Shown here piece by piece: positions 23,450 to 31,266 of a DNA stretch of 31,824 bases. Source of the stretch: an uncultured Eggerthellaceae bacterium (lineage in GTDB: Bacteria > Actinomycetota > Coriobacteriia > Coriobacteriales > Eggerthellaceae). The stretch spans positions 1 to 31,824 of the forward strand of contig CAUEBO010000030.1 in the NCBI GenBank assembly GCA_958454405.1, given 5' to 3'. A program made the translations under genes and the position numbers. The notes under the pieces were generated by a model. It had not been told where the DNA came from. It ran no database searches and saw only the letters and a list, made by a program, of their open reading frames with translations. How positions within the stretch are numbered: position 1 is the stretch's first letter; each line of letters begins with the position of its first letter.

Positions 23450-24213
23450 GGCTCGACCTTCGCATTCACGCCCGACCTGGCGCAGAAGTCCCGCGTCGGG
23501 CAGGCGCGCTCCGCGTCGGACAGCAGCTCCAGGCACTCGTCCAGCAGCTCGTCGTCCTCCCGCAGAACGCCGAGGAGATACGCAGCCCATGCCGCGTAGA
23601 AGCCGCTCTGGTCGTTGTCGACGACGCGCTGGACGAACGCTTCCGCCCACCGATGCAGATGCTGCTCCTTGAACGACTTCTGGGCCTCGAGCAAGCGACG
23701 AACCTCGCCCAGCGCGTCAGGGGCCGCGCCGCCGTCGGCTTCGAGCAGCGCAAGGCATCGGTCGCACAGGTTGCGCAGGAACTCCAGCTCCACGCCCATG
23801 CCGTCTTCCGGCTCGCGGTTCTTCGCCTTCATCACGTACCCGTGCTGCTCGTAGAACGCGCGCACCGCCAGGGTCTCCGCGGTGAACATACGCACCGCGC
23901 CCGACAGATACGCCGACTCGTGCAGCGGCGCCTTCACGTCGCGCGGTCCCAAAAACAAACGCGCGTACTCGGTTCTCGTCTGCGTGGCGAACGCCGGCAT
24001 ATCCTCGCAGGGAAGGGCGCGCAAGCCCTCGTTCAGCTTCGCCTCTATCGATTCATCCAGCGCGCCTTCGTATGCGCGCGCCTGCTCCAGCATTCCAGAC
24101 ACGGACTGCTCGGGCGCCTCCCGCGCGAACACGTCGGCGACCAATCCGAACCTATCGCGCCGAAACGCCAGCGCGTCGACGAGCTCCCCCGCGTTCCTCT
24201 TCGCTGTTTCCAT
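23446..24213 (-). CDS. TorD/DmsD-family molybdoenzyme chaperone
   Basis: This 255-residue all-helical protein matches TorD-like cytoplasmic chaperones: YARLFLGPRDVKAPLHESAY (the family E-Y-x-R-L-F...P..P..S motif), then FYEQHGYVM and a C-terminal FKEQHLHRWAEAFVQRV. Such proteins hold the apo-molybdoenzyme and its Tat leader until cofactor insertion. The start at 24213 (METAKR) has GGGGG upstream. An ATG at 24240 lies within the hairpin between this gene and the preceding one. It is translationally coupled to the heme membrane protein. The Tat-bearing client in the cluster is the enzyme at 27605, whereas the adjacent DmsA-type subunit has no leader. Confidence 0.88.
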   Translation of the reverse strand: METAKRNAGELVDALAFRRDRFGLVADVFAREAPEQSVSGMLEQARAYEGALDESIEAKLNEGLRALPCEDMPAFATQTRTEYARLFLGPRDVKAPLHESAYLSGAVRMFTAETLAVRAFYEQHGYVMKAKNREPEDGMGVELEFLRNLCDRCLALLEADGGAAPDALGEVRRLLEAQKSFKEQHLHRWAEAFVQRVVDNDQSGFYAAWAAYLLGVLREDDELLDECLELLSDAERACPTRDFCARSGVNAKVEP

Positions 24214-24242
24214 GTATCCCCCGACTCCTCGCTCGAACATGC

Positions 24243-24272
24243 GCGGCGGCCGAACGCGCGCCCGGCCGCCGC
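24243..24272. repeat. GC-rich intercistronic hairpin between FAD dehydrogenase and torD
   Basis: A 10-bp inverted repeat (GCGGCGGCCG-type, 24243-24252 with 24263-24272) with a 10-base loop lies eight bases past the dehydrogenase stop. There is no T-run. It may stabilise the upstream transcript or attenuate expression of the downstream genes. Confidence 0.55.
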
Positions 24273-24279
24273 ATGACGG

Positions 24280-26937
24280 TTAATCCTGCACCGTGGTGGA
24301 CGTGCTCAGCAGATCCACCGCCGCGGCGAAATAGGCCTGGGCGGCTTCGTTCGAGTCGTACACCTCGAAGCCCATCGACTTCGCGGCCAGATCGGTGACG
24401 TCCATCTGCCGCGCATGCGTGTTGGCGGCGACGCACATGTTGTTCACCTGCACCCCGCATCCCGCGCACGCCGTCAGGATGTAGTCGGCCTGCACCTCGT
24501 CGGCTTCCGACACGCGGCTCACGCCCGACGTGGGCACGCTGCCTATCTCGTAGAACGCGTTCACCAGCCCGCAGCACAGCGAATCCTGGCGGTTGTGGCG
24601 CATGTCCTCGAACTCCACGCCGGGCACCGCCTTGATGAAGGAGCGCGGCTCTTCGTAGACGCCGAACCACCGTCCCAGGTGGCACGGATCGTGGTAGGTA
24701 ACTTTAGCATCGACGCGCTCGCCCTCGGACAGCTTGAGCGAACCGTCCTCCACCAGCTGGTTCAGCACCACGACGGAGTGCACGAACTCGATGTCGAAGG
24801 GCAGCCCGTGCTTCTGGGCGACGCCGCCGTACAGCTCGGCGAACGTGGCCAGGCACGCGGGACAGGGGGTGAGCACCTTCTTCACGCCTGCGGCGTTCAT
24901 GCGCTCGATGTTCTTCGCCGCGCGCGCCTCGAAGTCGTCGGCATAGCCTCCCAGGAACAGATAGAATCCGCAGCAGATATCCGAGCCGTTGTCGCCAAGG
25001 TCGACCGGCTCGATGCCGGCGGCGTTCAGCAGGCGCACGACGTTCTGGGCGGCGTTCTTCGAGATGGTCTGCGTCCAGCACCCTGGCCAGAAGCCGATCT
25101 CGCCCTTCTCCTGGAAGCGCATGTCGTCGGTATGCCAGCCGAGGCCCTCCGCGTCGGATCCCCAGAAATTGCCGGCGTCCAGCACGTTCTGGCGAAGCGC
25201 GGACAAGCCGGCGTTGGAGAACCCCTTGTCCTTGAAGTAGGGCTTGGCCCCCAGGTACTCGTCTGCCATCTTGAGCGACACCTCGCAGGTCTGCTCGCAG
25301 CGCTTGCACGTGGTGCAGATGTTGAGCTTGTGCACCATGGGCAGGTCGAAGGGGATGTTCCCCTTGGCGTACTCCTTGATGAGATGCCACTTGCCGCGCG
25401 GCGAGTTGTCCTCCCACGGATCGGGCAAAAACACCGTGCACTTGCCGCGGCAGAAGCCGCACGCAGCGCATGCGAAGGCGCTGTTCTCCATGTCGTTGGG
25501 AAGGTCGGTGAGCTGCACGGCCTCGTTCTTCTTCCCGCTCAGCACGCGGCCGAGCGCCGCGCCGATGCCGGCGACGCCGCGGGCCGACCCGATGGCGCGC
25601 GCGACGAGCTTCGCGGGCGATTTCGCATCCAGGGAAGCGGGCAGCACCTTGCCCGGGTTCATGATGCCGGCCGGATCGGTGTCGGCTTTGAAGACAGCTA
25701 CCCGCTCGAGCAGGTCCTTTCCGAATATCTCTTCGGATTCGGCGGTCAGGTACATGCCGGACGCGTACGCGCGGCCGCCCAGCTTCTTCGCCGCTTCGGA
25801 TATGACGAGGGAGTTCGCGAACGACATCGTGAAGTCGTCCTTGCGCTCGTCGGCAAGGATGAAGCCGATGAGCGCGAGCCAGTCGCGCCCGACGGCCGTC
25901 GCCTCGTAGACGAACGAGCCTTCGAACTTGTCGACCATGACGGCGTCGAAGCGGGCGATCGCATCCTGGGGAACCAGCACGTCCACCGGGATCATGGACG
26001 GCCCGAACTTCTTGCCGCGCAGCGGATAGCAGCGCTCCTCCCACTCGTGCTCGGCGACTTCGGAAGCGTATTCCTCGGCTTTGCAGCGCGCCGCGACGGT
26101 GGCCAGGTCGATCGCCTCCGACACCACCAGCACCATCCACTTCTCAGGAAGGGCCGTGTCGAGCGCGCGGTTCTTGAGCGCGATGTAGTTGGGGGGCTGG
26201 ACGTTCACGTGCCACATGCCGGCTTCGGCGGCCGCGCAGGCGAAGGCCTGGGCCGCTTCCGCGGTCTCGAATCCGAAGGCGGCGCACCGCATGTCGGCCG
26301 CAGGAAGGATGCGCCACGTCACCGACGTGACGATGCCCGTGATGCCCTCCATGCCGTACACCAGGTCCAGATCGTCCCCTTCGAAGACGCGCACGGATCC
26401 GTCGCCCAGAACGGCCGTGACGGACACCAGGTTGTCGCGCATGGTCAGCTGCCTGCAGCTTCCGATGCCCGCGCCCCCCTGGCACACCAAGCCGCCGATG
26501 GTCGCGGACGGCGCGCTCGTGGTCATCAAGGGCATCATGAAGCCGCGTTCGCGAAGCTCGAGGTCGAGGTCGGCCAGCACGGATGCCGGCTTGGCGGTGG
26601 CGGTCAGCGCCTGCTCGTCGACGGAGACGAGGCCCTTCATGCGGTACAGGTCCACCACCACGCCGCCGGACGCCGGAACGGCCCCGCCATAGCCCGACGA
26701 TGCCGAACCGCGCGGGACGAGGGGAATGCCGGCCCGCGCCGCGATGGATGCCAGCTGTCGGATCTCGTCTTCGGATTCGGGCTGCACGACCATGTCGGGC
26801 ATGGTGTTGATGAACTTCCGCACCACGTCGGGCAACGTTCCCATGTCGTGGCTGTACACCACGCGGCGCACGTCAACCGTGCTCGCCCGGTCCTCCAGCA
26901 ATTCCTCGATCGCCTGCAAAGCCTCGCCTTGATTCAT
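24280..26937 (-). CDS. Fused FAD-linked oxidase and Fe-S/CCG dehydrogenase (GlcD-GlcF / D-lactate dehydrogenase-like)
   Basis: The protein has 885 residues. The N-terminal half is a FAD_binding_4 (PCMH) domain (VPRGSASSGYGGAVPASGG at about 74-92) followed by a FAD-oxidase C-terminal domain ending at DPAGIMNPGKVLP (421-433). The C-terminal half has two [4Fe-4S] motifs (C490/493/496/500; C541/544/547/551) and two CCG domains (CCG at 655-657 and 788-790), as in GlcF and heterodisulfide reductase subunits. It resembles one-chain D-lactate or 2-hydroxyacid dehydrogenases and would feed electrons into the cluster. The exact donor is unknown. The start at 26937 has GGAGAGG. It lies between the ferredoxin gene and torD. 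Confidence 0.88.
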   Translation of the reverse strand: MNQGEALQAIEELLEDRASTVDVRRVVYSHDMGTLPDVVRKFINTMPDMVVQPESEDEIRQLASIAARAGIPLVPRGSASSGYGGAVPASGGVVVDLYRMKGLVSVDEQALTATAKPASVLADLDLELRERGFMMPLMTTSAPSATIGGLVCQGGAGIGSCRQLTMRDNLVSVTAVLGDGSVRVFEGDDLDLVYGMEGITGIVTSVTWRILPAADMRCAAFGFETAEAAQAFACAAAEAGMWHVNVQPPNYIALKNRALDTALPEKWMVLVVSEAIDLATVAARCKAEEYASEVAEHEWEERCYPLRGKKFGPSMIPVDVLVPQDAIARFDAVMVDKFEGSFVYEATAVGRDWLALIGFILADERKDDFTMSFANSLVISEAAKKLGGRAYASGMYLTAESEEIFGKDLLERVAVFKADTDPAGIMNPGKVLPASLDAKSPAKLVARAIGSARGVAGIGAALGRVLSGKKNEAVQLTDLPNDMENSAFACAACGFCRGKCTVFLPDPWEDNSPRGKWHLIKEYAKGNIPFDLPMVHKLNICTTCKRCEQTCEVSLKMADEYLGAKPYFKDKGFSNAGLSALRQNVLDAGNFWGSDAEGLGWHTDDMRFQEKGEIGFWPGCWTQTISKNAAQNVVRLLNAAGIEPVDLGDNGSDICCGFYLFLGGYADDFEARAAKNIERMNAAGVKKVLTPCPACLATFAELYGGVAQKHGLPFDIEFVHSVVVLNQLVEDGSLKLSEGERVDAKVTYHDPCHLGRWFGVYEEPRSFIKAVPGVEFEDMRHNRQDSLCCGLVNAFYEIGSVPTSGVSRVSEADEVQADYILTACAGCGVQVNNMCVAANTHARQMDVTDLAAKSMGFEVYDSNEAAQAYFAAAVDLLSTSTTVQD

Positions 26938-27002
26938 GGCCTCTCCTGTCCGATTCGGCATGAAACGCGCGCTCGCGCGCCGCATGCGGCTCCTTCTTCC
27001 GC

Positions 27003-27032
27003 CGGCCGGCCATGCACGGGCATGGCCGGCCG
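27003..27032. repeat. 12-bp-stem intercistronic hairpin between ferredoxin and FAD dehydrogenase genes
   Basis: CGGCCGGCCATG (27003-27014) and CATGGCCGGCCG (27021-27032) form a perfect 12-bp stem with a 6-base loop in the 121-base gap. On the plus strand CTCTTTTCC follows, on the minus (transcribed) strand there is no T-run. It is likely an mRNA-stabilising or attenuating element rather than a full terminator. Confidence 0.6.
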
Positions 27033-27058
27033 CTCTTTTCCGACTGGGAAAAACGATG

Positions 27059-27580
27059 CTATGCGATGGGAATGAACCTTGTCGTAGGTGCGGTGGCCTC
27101 CACCGTGAACCCGACCCCTTCCGGCACGCCGCCCGCCGCCTCGTTGTTCTCCACAGTGTCCACCGTGAGGATCTTCATCGGGCAGGCTTCGACGCACGCC
27201 GGCACGTCGCCTGCATCCAAGCGCGCCGCGCACATGTCGCAGCGCAGCACCTTGTTCGTGCTCTCGATGTACACTGGATGCCCGTACGGGCAGGCTTTGA
27301 CGCACGACTGGCAGCCGATGCACAGCTCGTCGTCCTGCACCACGATGCCGTCCTCGCGCTTGACGAGCGCGCCCACCGGGCACACGGGCATGCACGCCGG
27401 CGCCTCGCAGTGGTTGCAGGCGACGGAGATCCACGGCCCCTTCGGCTGGTGCTCGAAACTGGTTGCCTGGCGTATTTGCACATCGTCGGGGCTGCGATGG
27501 CGCATCTGGCAGCCGGTCACGCACGACTGGCAGCCGATGCACCACTTCTGATCCAAAAGAAAACCCATTTGACTTGCCAT
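27059..27580 (-). CDS. Four-cluster ferredoxin-type electron transfer subunit
   Basis: This 173-residue protein has sixteen cysteines in four groups (C14/17/20/24; C55/58/63/67; C87/90/93/97; C114/117/129/133), the DmsB/PsrB/NrfC pattern for four [4Fe-4S] clusters. It has no signal peptide and probably rides with the Tat-exported catalytic subunit encoded 24 bases upstream. A downstream hairpin separates it from the FAD dehydrogenase gene. No NrfD or DmsC-type anchor gene follows immediately, so the electron donor to this pair may be the FAD/Fe-S dehydrogenase or the heme membrane protein. Confidence 0.92.
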   Translation of the reverse strand: MASQMGFLLDQKWCIGCQSCVTGCQMRHRSPDDVQIRQATSFEHQPKGPWISVACNHCEAPACMPVCPVGALVKREDGIVVQDDELCIGCQSCVKACPYGHPVYIESTNKVLRCDMCAARLDAGDVPACVEACPMKILTVDTVENNEAAGGVPEGVGFTVEATAPTTRFIPIA

Positions 27581-27604
27581 GAGATGATCCCCTCTCGTGT
27601 AAGG

Positions 27605-29953
27605 TTATGCCTTGCGGACGTCGACCAGGTTGGCCTGGAACGCGGTGCCCATCCCGTAGTCGGCCGTGTAGCTGGGAGTGGTCACGTTCACGTTGTTCTT
27701 GCCGCCCATGCACTTCGGCCACGCGCTCTTCAAGCCGGCCACGTTGCCAGGGGCGATGACGTCGTCGTCCACCACCATGGCCTTCAGCGAATCGCAGACG
27801 CCGCGGTCGTTGAACACTTCGACCGGATCGCCGTCGGCGATGCCGCGCGCGGCGGCGTCGGCTTCGTTGATGTACAGGTAGACGTCGCCGTGCAGCAGGC
27901 GGATCTTCCCGATGTTGTGCCAGTTGGAGCCGCACAGGTCCTTGGAGGTCACCGTGAGGAAGTTCAACGGGTACGTCGCGGCCAGATCAGGGGTGCCGTC
28001 CTTGCTCTCCGCCGAGGGAACGTATTCCACGACGGGATGCAGGCCCAGCTCATCAAGGCGCGATGAGTAGAACTCTATCTTGCCCGACGGGGTCGAAAAG
28101 CCGTTCTCCAGCTCGTCGGCGTAGGGGATGAATTCCGGCAGCTTGCGCCAATGCTCCTCTTTCAGCTTCTCGTAGGTCATGTCCGGCCCGTAGATCGCGT
28201 TCGCGCCGTCCGCTCCCTCGATGAGCGCCTTCGCCAGCTCCGGTATGCCCTCGTCGAAGCACGCATCGGTGTACCCCATGGCCTTGGCGAGCGTGTTCGC
28301 CATGTCGATGTTGGTCTTGGCCTCGCCCAAAGGCTCCAGAGCGGGGGTGTTGTGGTTGATGTACCAGCCGTGGTAGTCCTGGTGGATGTCCTCCGTTTCC
28401 AGAAGATCGGTGCAGGGCAGGATGATGTCGGCGTAGTCGGCGGTGTCGGTGTACCACTTGTCCGATACGACCACGAACACCTCTTCGCGGGCCAATCCCT
28501 CGCGCACGCGCTTGTTGTTGGGCACGCTCACCAGCGGGTTGCCGTTGTACACGAACACGGCGCGGCAGGGCTCGCCCTCGTAGCGGCCGGTTTCGTTCAG
28601 CACGTCGGCGTAGTCGGGGATGTTGATGACGCGGTACTTGTAGTCGCCAGCCTCGATCTGGTCCCACGTGGTCACATAGCCGCCACCGGGCGTCGGGGCG
28701 CCCAAAAACGTGCTGCCCATGCTGACGTTGTCGAAGTTGAGCGCCCAGTAGCCGCAGGTGAGCCACTGGTACCCCGCGGCGGCGCTCGTGCCTATCTGGC
28801 CGGTGAGCGCCGGCAGGAAGCTGATGGCGCGGATCTTGGAACCGCCGTTGGAGTCGCGGTTGACCTGCATGCCGATTTGGATGATGGAGGTTTCGGCGTC
28901 CGCGTACATGCGGGCGAAGCTCTGCAGCTCATCCACCGTGCAGCCGCAGGTTTCGGCGACGCGCTCGGCCGGCCACTCGTCGGCGGCCTTCTTCAGCTCG
29001 TCGAGGCCCATGCAGTGCTTCTCGACGTACTCCTTGTCGTACAGGTCCTCATCGAGCAGCACCTTCGCGACGCCCAGGGCGAACGGGGTGTCGGTGCCCG
29101 GGCGGATCTTGATCCACAGCTCGGCCCATTCGCACAACGGGATGCGGAACGGGTTGATGACGGCGATCTTCCCGCCGTTTTCGACGCACTGCTTCACGAA
29201 CTTGACCGCATGCACCGACGTGGCCGAGATGTTGCTGCCCCACGAAACGTAGAGCTTCGTGTTGGCGTACTGCTCGGGATCCACGTCCTTCTGCGCTCCG
29301 TAGGTGTACGGAAGGGCCGCCACGCCGGCCGCTTCGCACATGTTAGGCATGAGGGCGGAAGCCCCCATGCGGTACAGAAAGCGCAGCACGCCGCTGAAGA
29401 AACACCCGTTGATCAGGCCGAACGTACCGGAAAACGTGTACGGGACGATGGCTTCCGACCCATCGGTCTCGATGATCTCCTTGAAGCGGGTCGTGATGGC
29501 GTCGACGGCTTCATCCCAGCTGATGCGCTCGAACTGGGCGCCGGGACCCTTCGCGCCGACGCGCTTCATCGGGTAGAGGATGCGGTCCTCCGAGTAATGG
29601 TAGTCCAGGTACGTTTGCCCCTTGACGCACGGGCTGCCAGCCGTGTAGGGGTTGTCGCGGTCGCCGCGGATTTGGACGGCAGTGCCGTCGACGACCTTGG
29701 TGCAGATGCGGCACGTGTCGTAGCAGTTCTTCGGGCAGACGCCGTGGACGATCTCGCCCTCGGCGGTTTCCCAGTCGTACTGGAAGCCGAGCGCGGAAGC
29801 CTCGCCGTCCTTCGATCCCGCCGCACCTCCTTCGCTCTCCTTTGGGGCGCAGCCTGCCAAACCGGCGGCTGCCACCGTGCTCATCGCCAGGCCTTGCAGG
29901 AAGCGCCGGCGAGTCAGTCCCCCGCGAACATGCTTCAGTTCATCGCTGACCAT
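27605..29953 (-). CDS. Tat-exported molybdopterin oxidoreductase (MopB_3-like, Cys ligand)
   Basis: The protein has 782 residues. A twin-arginine leader (TRRRFLQG, 14-21) is followed by a hydrophobic stretch and a lipobox-like GLAGC (C35), so it is exported and perhaps lipid-anchored. The [4Fe-4S] motif is C73-x3-C77-x3-C81-x27-C109. The Mo-ligand region reads NMCEAAG with C206 in the ligand position, as in MopB_3-type and other Cys-ligated family members rather than DmsA. Typical cofactor-binding motifs follow, with SGKIEFYSSRL and a C-terminal dinucleotide-binding domain. The reaction is unknown. Eggerthella relatives include catechol dehydroxylases and other specialised reductases, but I cannot place it among them. 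GGAGG lies 5 bases before the ATG. It is the first gene of the cluster. Confidence 0.9.
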   Translation of the reverse strand: MVSDELKHVRGGLTRRRFLQGLAMSTVAAAGLAGCAPKESEGGAAGSKDGEASALGFQYDWETAEGEIVHGVCPKNCYDTCRICTKVVDGTAVQIRGDRDNPYTAGSPCVKGQTYLDYHYSEDRILYPMKRVGAKGPGAQFERISWDEAVDAITTRFKEIIETDGSEAIVPYTFSGTFGLINGCFFSGVLRFLYRMGASALMPNMCEAAGVAALPYTYGAQKDVDPEQYANTKLYVSWGSNISATSVHAVKFVKQCVENGGKIAVINPFRIPLCEWAELWIKIRPGTDTPFALGVAKVLLDEDLYDKEYVEKHCMGLDELKKAADEWPAERVAETCGCTVDELQSFARMYADAETSIIQIGMQVNRDSNGGSKIRAISFLPALTGQIGTSAAAGYQWLTCGYWALNFDNVSMGSTFLGAPTPGGGYVTTWDQIEAGDYKYRVINIPDYADVLNETGRYEGEPCRAVFVYNGNPLVSVPNNKRVREGLAREEVFVVVSDKWYTDTADYADIILPCTDLLETEDIHQDYHGWYINHNTPALEPLGEAKTNIDMANTLAKAMGYTDACFDEGIPELAKALIEGADGANAIYGPDMTYEKLKEEHWRKLPEFIPYADELENGFSTPSGKIEFYSSRLDELGLHPVVEYVPSAESKDGTPDLAATYPLNFLTVTSKDLCGSNWHNIGKIRLLHGDVYLYINEADAAARGIADGDPVEVFNDRGVCDSLKAMVVDDDVIAPGNVAGLKSAWPKCMGGKNNVNVTTPSYTADYGMGTAFQANLVDVRKA

Positions 29954-30255
29954 ATGATCCTCCTCGATTCACTCGACCGGTCCTTGCGAACCGGTTCCCC
30001 CTTTGCGGGCCAAGGATAATCATAGGGACAGCCGTCGCAGCTGGCATCCTGCGAAAGACGGGATTCGCCTCGATCAGCGGCTGGCAAGGCCGATGCGCGC
30101 CCATCCTCAAAAGGGCGGTACAAGTGCGCGTTTCCGCTGTTCGTATTGATAGAGATGACACGAAAAACCTGTTGCTCGATCCGCTCGTGCGTTCGCAACT
30201 CGCCCGCTCGAATCTGCGCTGAAAACCGATTCTCAAGCAGAAACCAACTCGACGC
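29954..30255 (-). other. Upstream region of the molybdoenzyme cluster
   Basis: These 302 bases precede the first cluster gene. ATTCTCAA (30229-30236), paired with TTGAGAAT at 30261-30268, forms an inverted repeat that straddles the end of the LuxR relic. A repeated ACCGGT lies near 29976-29996. No convincing -35/-10 pair was found, so the promoter cannot be placed. Confidence 0.35.
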
Positions 30256-30430
30256 TCACTTTGAGAATAGCGTCTTGGCCCCCCACCTCGCCCTGCCCGG
30301 GATCATGGCGAACAGCTCTTCACGGGTATGGATGCCCAGCTTCTGGAGATGTTGTTGATATGGGCTTTGGCGGTACCGTGGGCGATGGCCGATGAGCATC
30401 CCCATGGCCTCGGCGAGCATCTGAGGCGGA
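30256..30430 (-). pseudogene. Relic of a LuxR-type regulator (C-terminal helix-turn-helix fragment)
   Basis: One minus-strand frame reads MLAEAMGMLIGH, then nonsense, then LQKLGIHTREELFAMIPG before a stop at 30256. The nonsense stretch, read one frame over, gives AHGTAKAHINNI. Put together these make the LuxR pattern 'AEAMG...GTAKAHINNI..KLGIHTREELFAMI'. So it is the C-terminal half of a LuxR helix-turn-helix broken by two compensating frameshifts, with no upstream domain. It lies where a regulator of the following molybdoenzyme gene would sit. Confidence 0.7.
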
Positions 30431-30485
30431 AGGCCACAGCCCGGGAAAGTTCAATTCGAGCGTGGAGCTGAAGTTCTTGCCCCCG

Positions 30486-30662
30486 CTACTGACAGTAGTG
30501 GTCGAGGAAGTCGGCAAGGTCGCGCATGGCGTCGCCGAGCACCTCGATGCGCGGCAGGCACACCACGCGGAAGTGGTCAGGCTTCTTCCAGTTGAAGCCG
30601 CCGCCGTGCACCACGAGCAGGCGTTCTTTTTTCGGCACTTGAGAGGGGATCGACGGCCGGAT
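30486..30662 (-). pseudogene. C-terminal relic of a PLP-dependent aminotransferase (AlaA-like)
   Basis: Starting right after the stop codon of the TetR gene and in the same frame, 58 codons read IPSQVPKKERLLVVHGGGFN then WKKPDHFRVVCLPRIEVLGD and ADFLDHYCQ before a TAG at 30486. This is the end of an alanine-type aminotransferase (the 'GxxFNxxxPDHFRVVxLP' C-terminal signature). The other 85% of the gene, including the PLP lysine, is absent. It appears to be what a deletion or insertion left behind. Confidence 0.75.
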
Positions 30663-31262
30663 TCAATCCACATGCAAGCAGGCCAGATGCGCACGCAGGA
30701 CATCCACCACCTGCTCCGGGCCCACCACGTCCGGACGCGTCAGGCGATGCAGGGTCAATCCGTCGAGCAAAGCATGCAGCCGCGCAGCTTCGTCGGCCAC
30801 ATCGAGCGAGCGGGACACGATCCCGTCTTCGGCGAGCTGCGCCAAAAGGCTTGTCAGGTAGGTCCGCGTCTTATCGAACACCTCGTCGTTCAAGGGTCTC
30901 AGCGCCGCGTCCCTCTGAGCCTCCACACTGAAAGCAAGCCACACGCTCAAGGTCTTTGCCTGCTCGTCATCGAGGGGAACGAACGAAAGAAGCAGGTCGA
31001 TCGCAACGTCTTCGGAAGACCCCCGCACGCCGGAGGCCTTTTCGTCGATCTGCCGCTCGACGCTTTCCATGAGCGAGCGCATCGCGCATTCGTACAGGCT
31101 CGTTTGCGTGGGGAACGAGTTGCGAAGCGACCCAACGGAAATCCCCGCCTCATCGGCGACGCGGCGCACAGTCGCCTCGTGCAGCCCTCCGACAGCCACG
31201 ATCCTCCACACCGCCTCGACGATATGCCTTTGCCGCTGCTCGTGATCCAGAACCTTCGGCAT
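30663..31262 (-). CDS. TetR/AcrR family regulator (BetI-like)
   Basis: The protein has 199 residues. The N-terminal TetR domain (QRQRHIVEAVWRIVAVGGLH, then VRRVADEAGISVGSLRNSFP around residues 27-46) and the C-terminal layout resemble the BetI-type group. The start at 31262 (MPKVLDHEQ) has GAGGGGGTGA upstream. The in-frame extension to 31322 overlaps the preceding gene. It follows the membrane-protein gene by four bases and is probably co-transcribed with it. The ligand and targets are unknown. Its stop codon is followed in frame by the aminotransferase relic. Confidence 0.87.
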   Translation of the reverse strand: MPKVLDHEQRQRHIVEAVWRIVAVGGLHEATVRRVADEAGISVGSLRNSFPTQTSLYECAMRSLMESVERQIDEKASGVRGSSEDVAIDLLLSFVPLDDEQAKTLSVWLAFSVEAQRDAALRPLNDEVFDKTRTYLTSLLAQLAEDGIVSRSLDVADEAARLHALLDGLTLHRLTRPDVVGPEQVVDVLRAHLACLHVD

Positions 31263-31266
31263 GACG

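Noticed and set aside
23450..23650. N-terminal extension of the heme membrane protein
   Set aside because: It overlaps the TorD-like gene, is Arg/Gly-rich without family match, and the ATGA-coupled start at 23449 begins directly with the first helix.
24415..27075. An 886-codon plus-strand open frame
   Set aside because: It is antisense to the FAD/Fe-S dehydrogenase. Its composition is that of a mirror frame.
28151..30019. A 622-codon plus-strand open frame
   Set aside because: It is antisense to the Tat molybdoenzyme and has no recognisable motif.
30320..30703. A 127-codon minus-strand frame over the relic region
   Set aside because: It is Ser/Arg/Thr-rich and is a frame shadow of the aminotransferase relic, which gives a recognisable protein in another frame.
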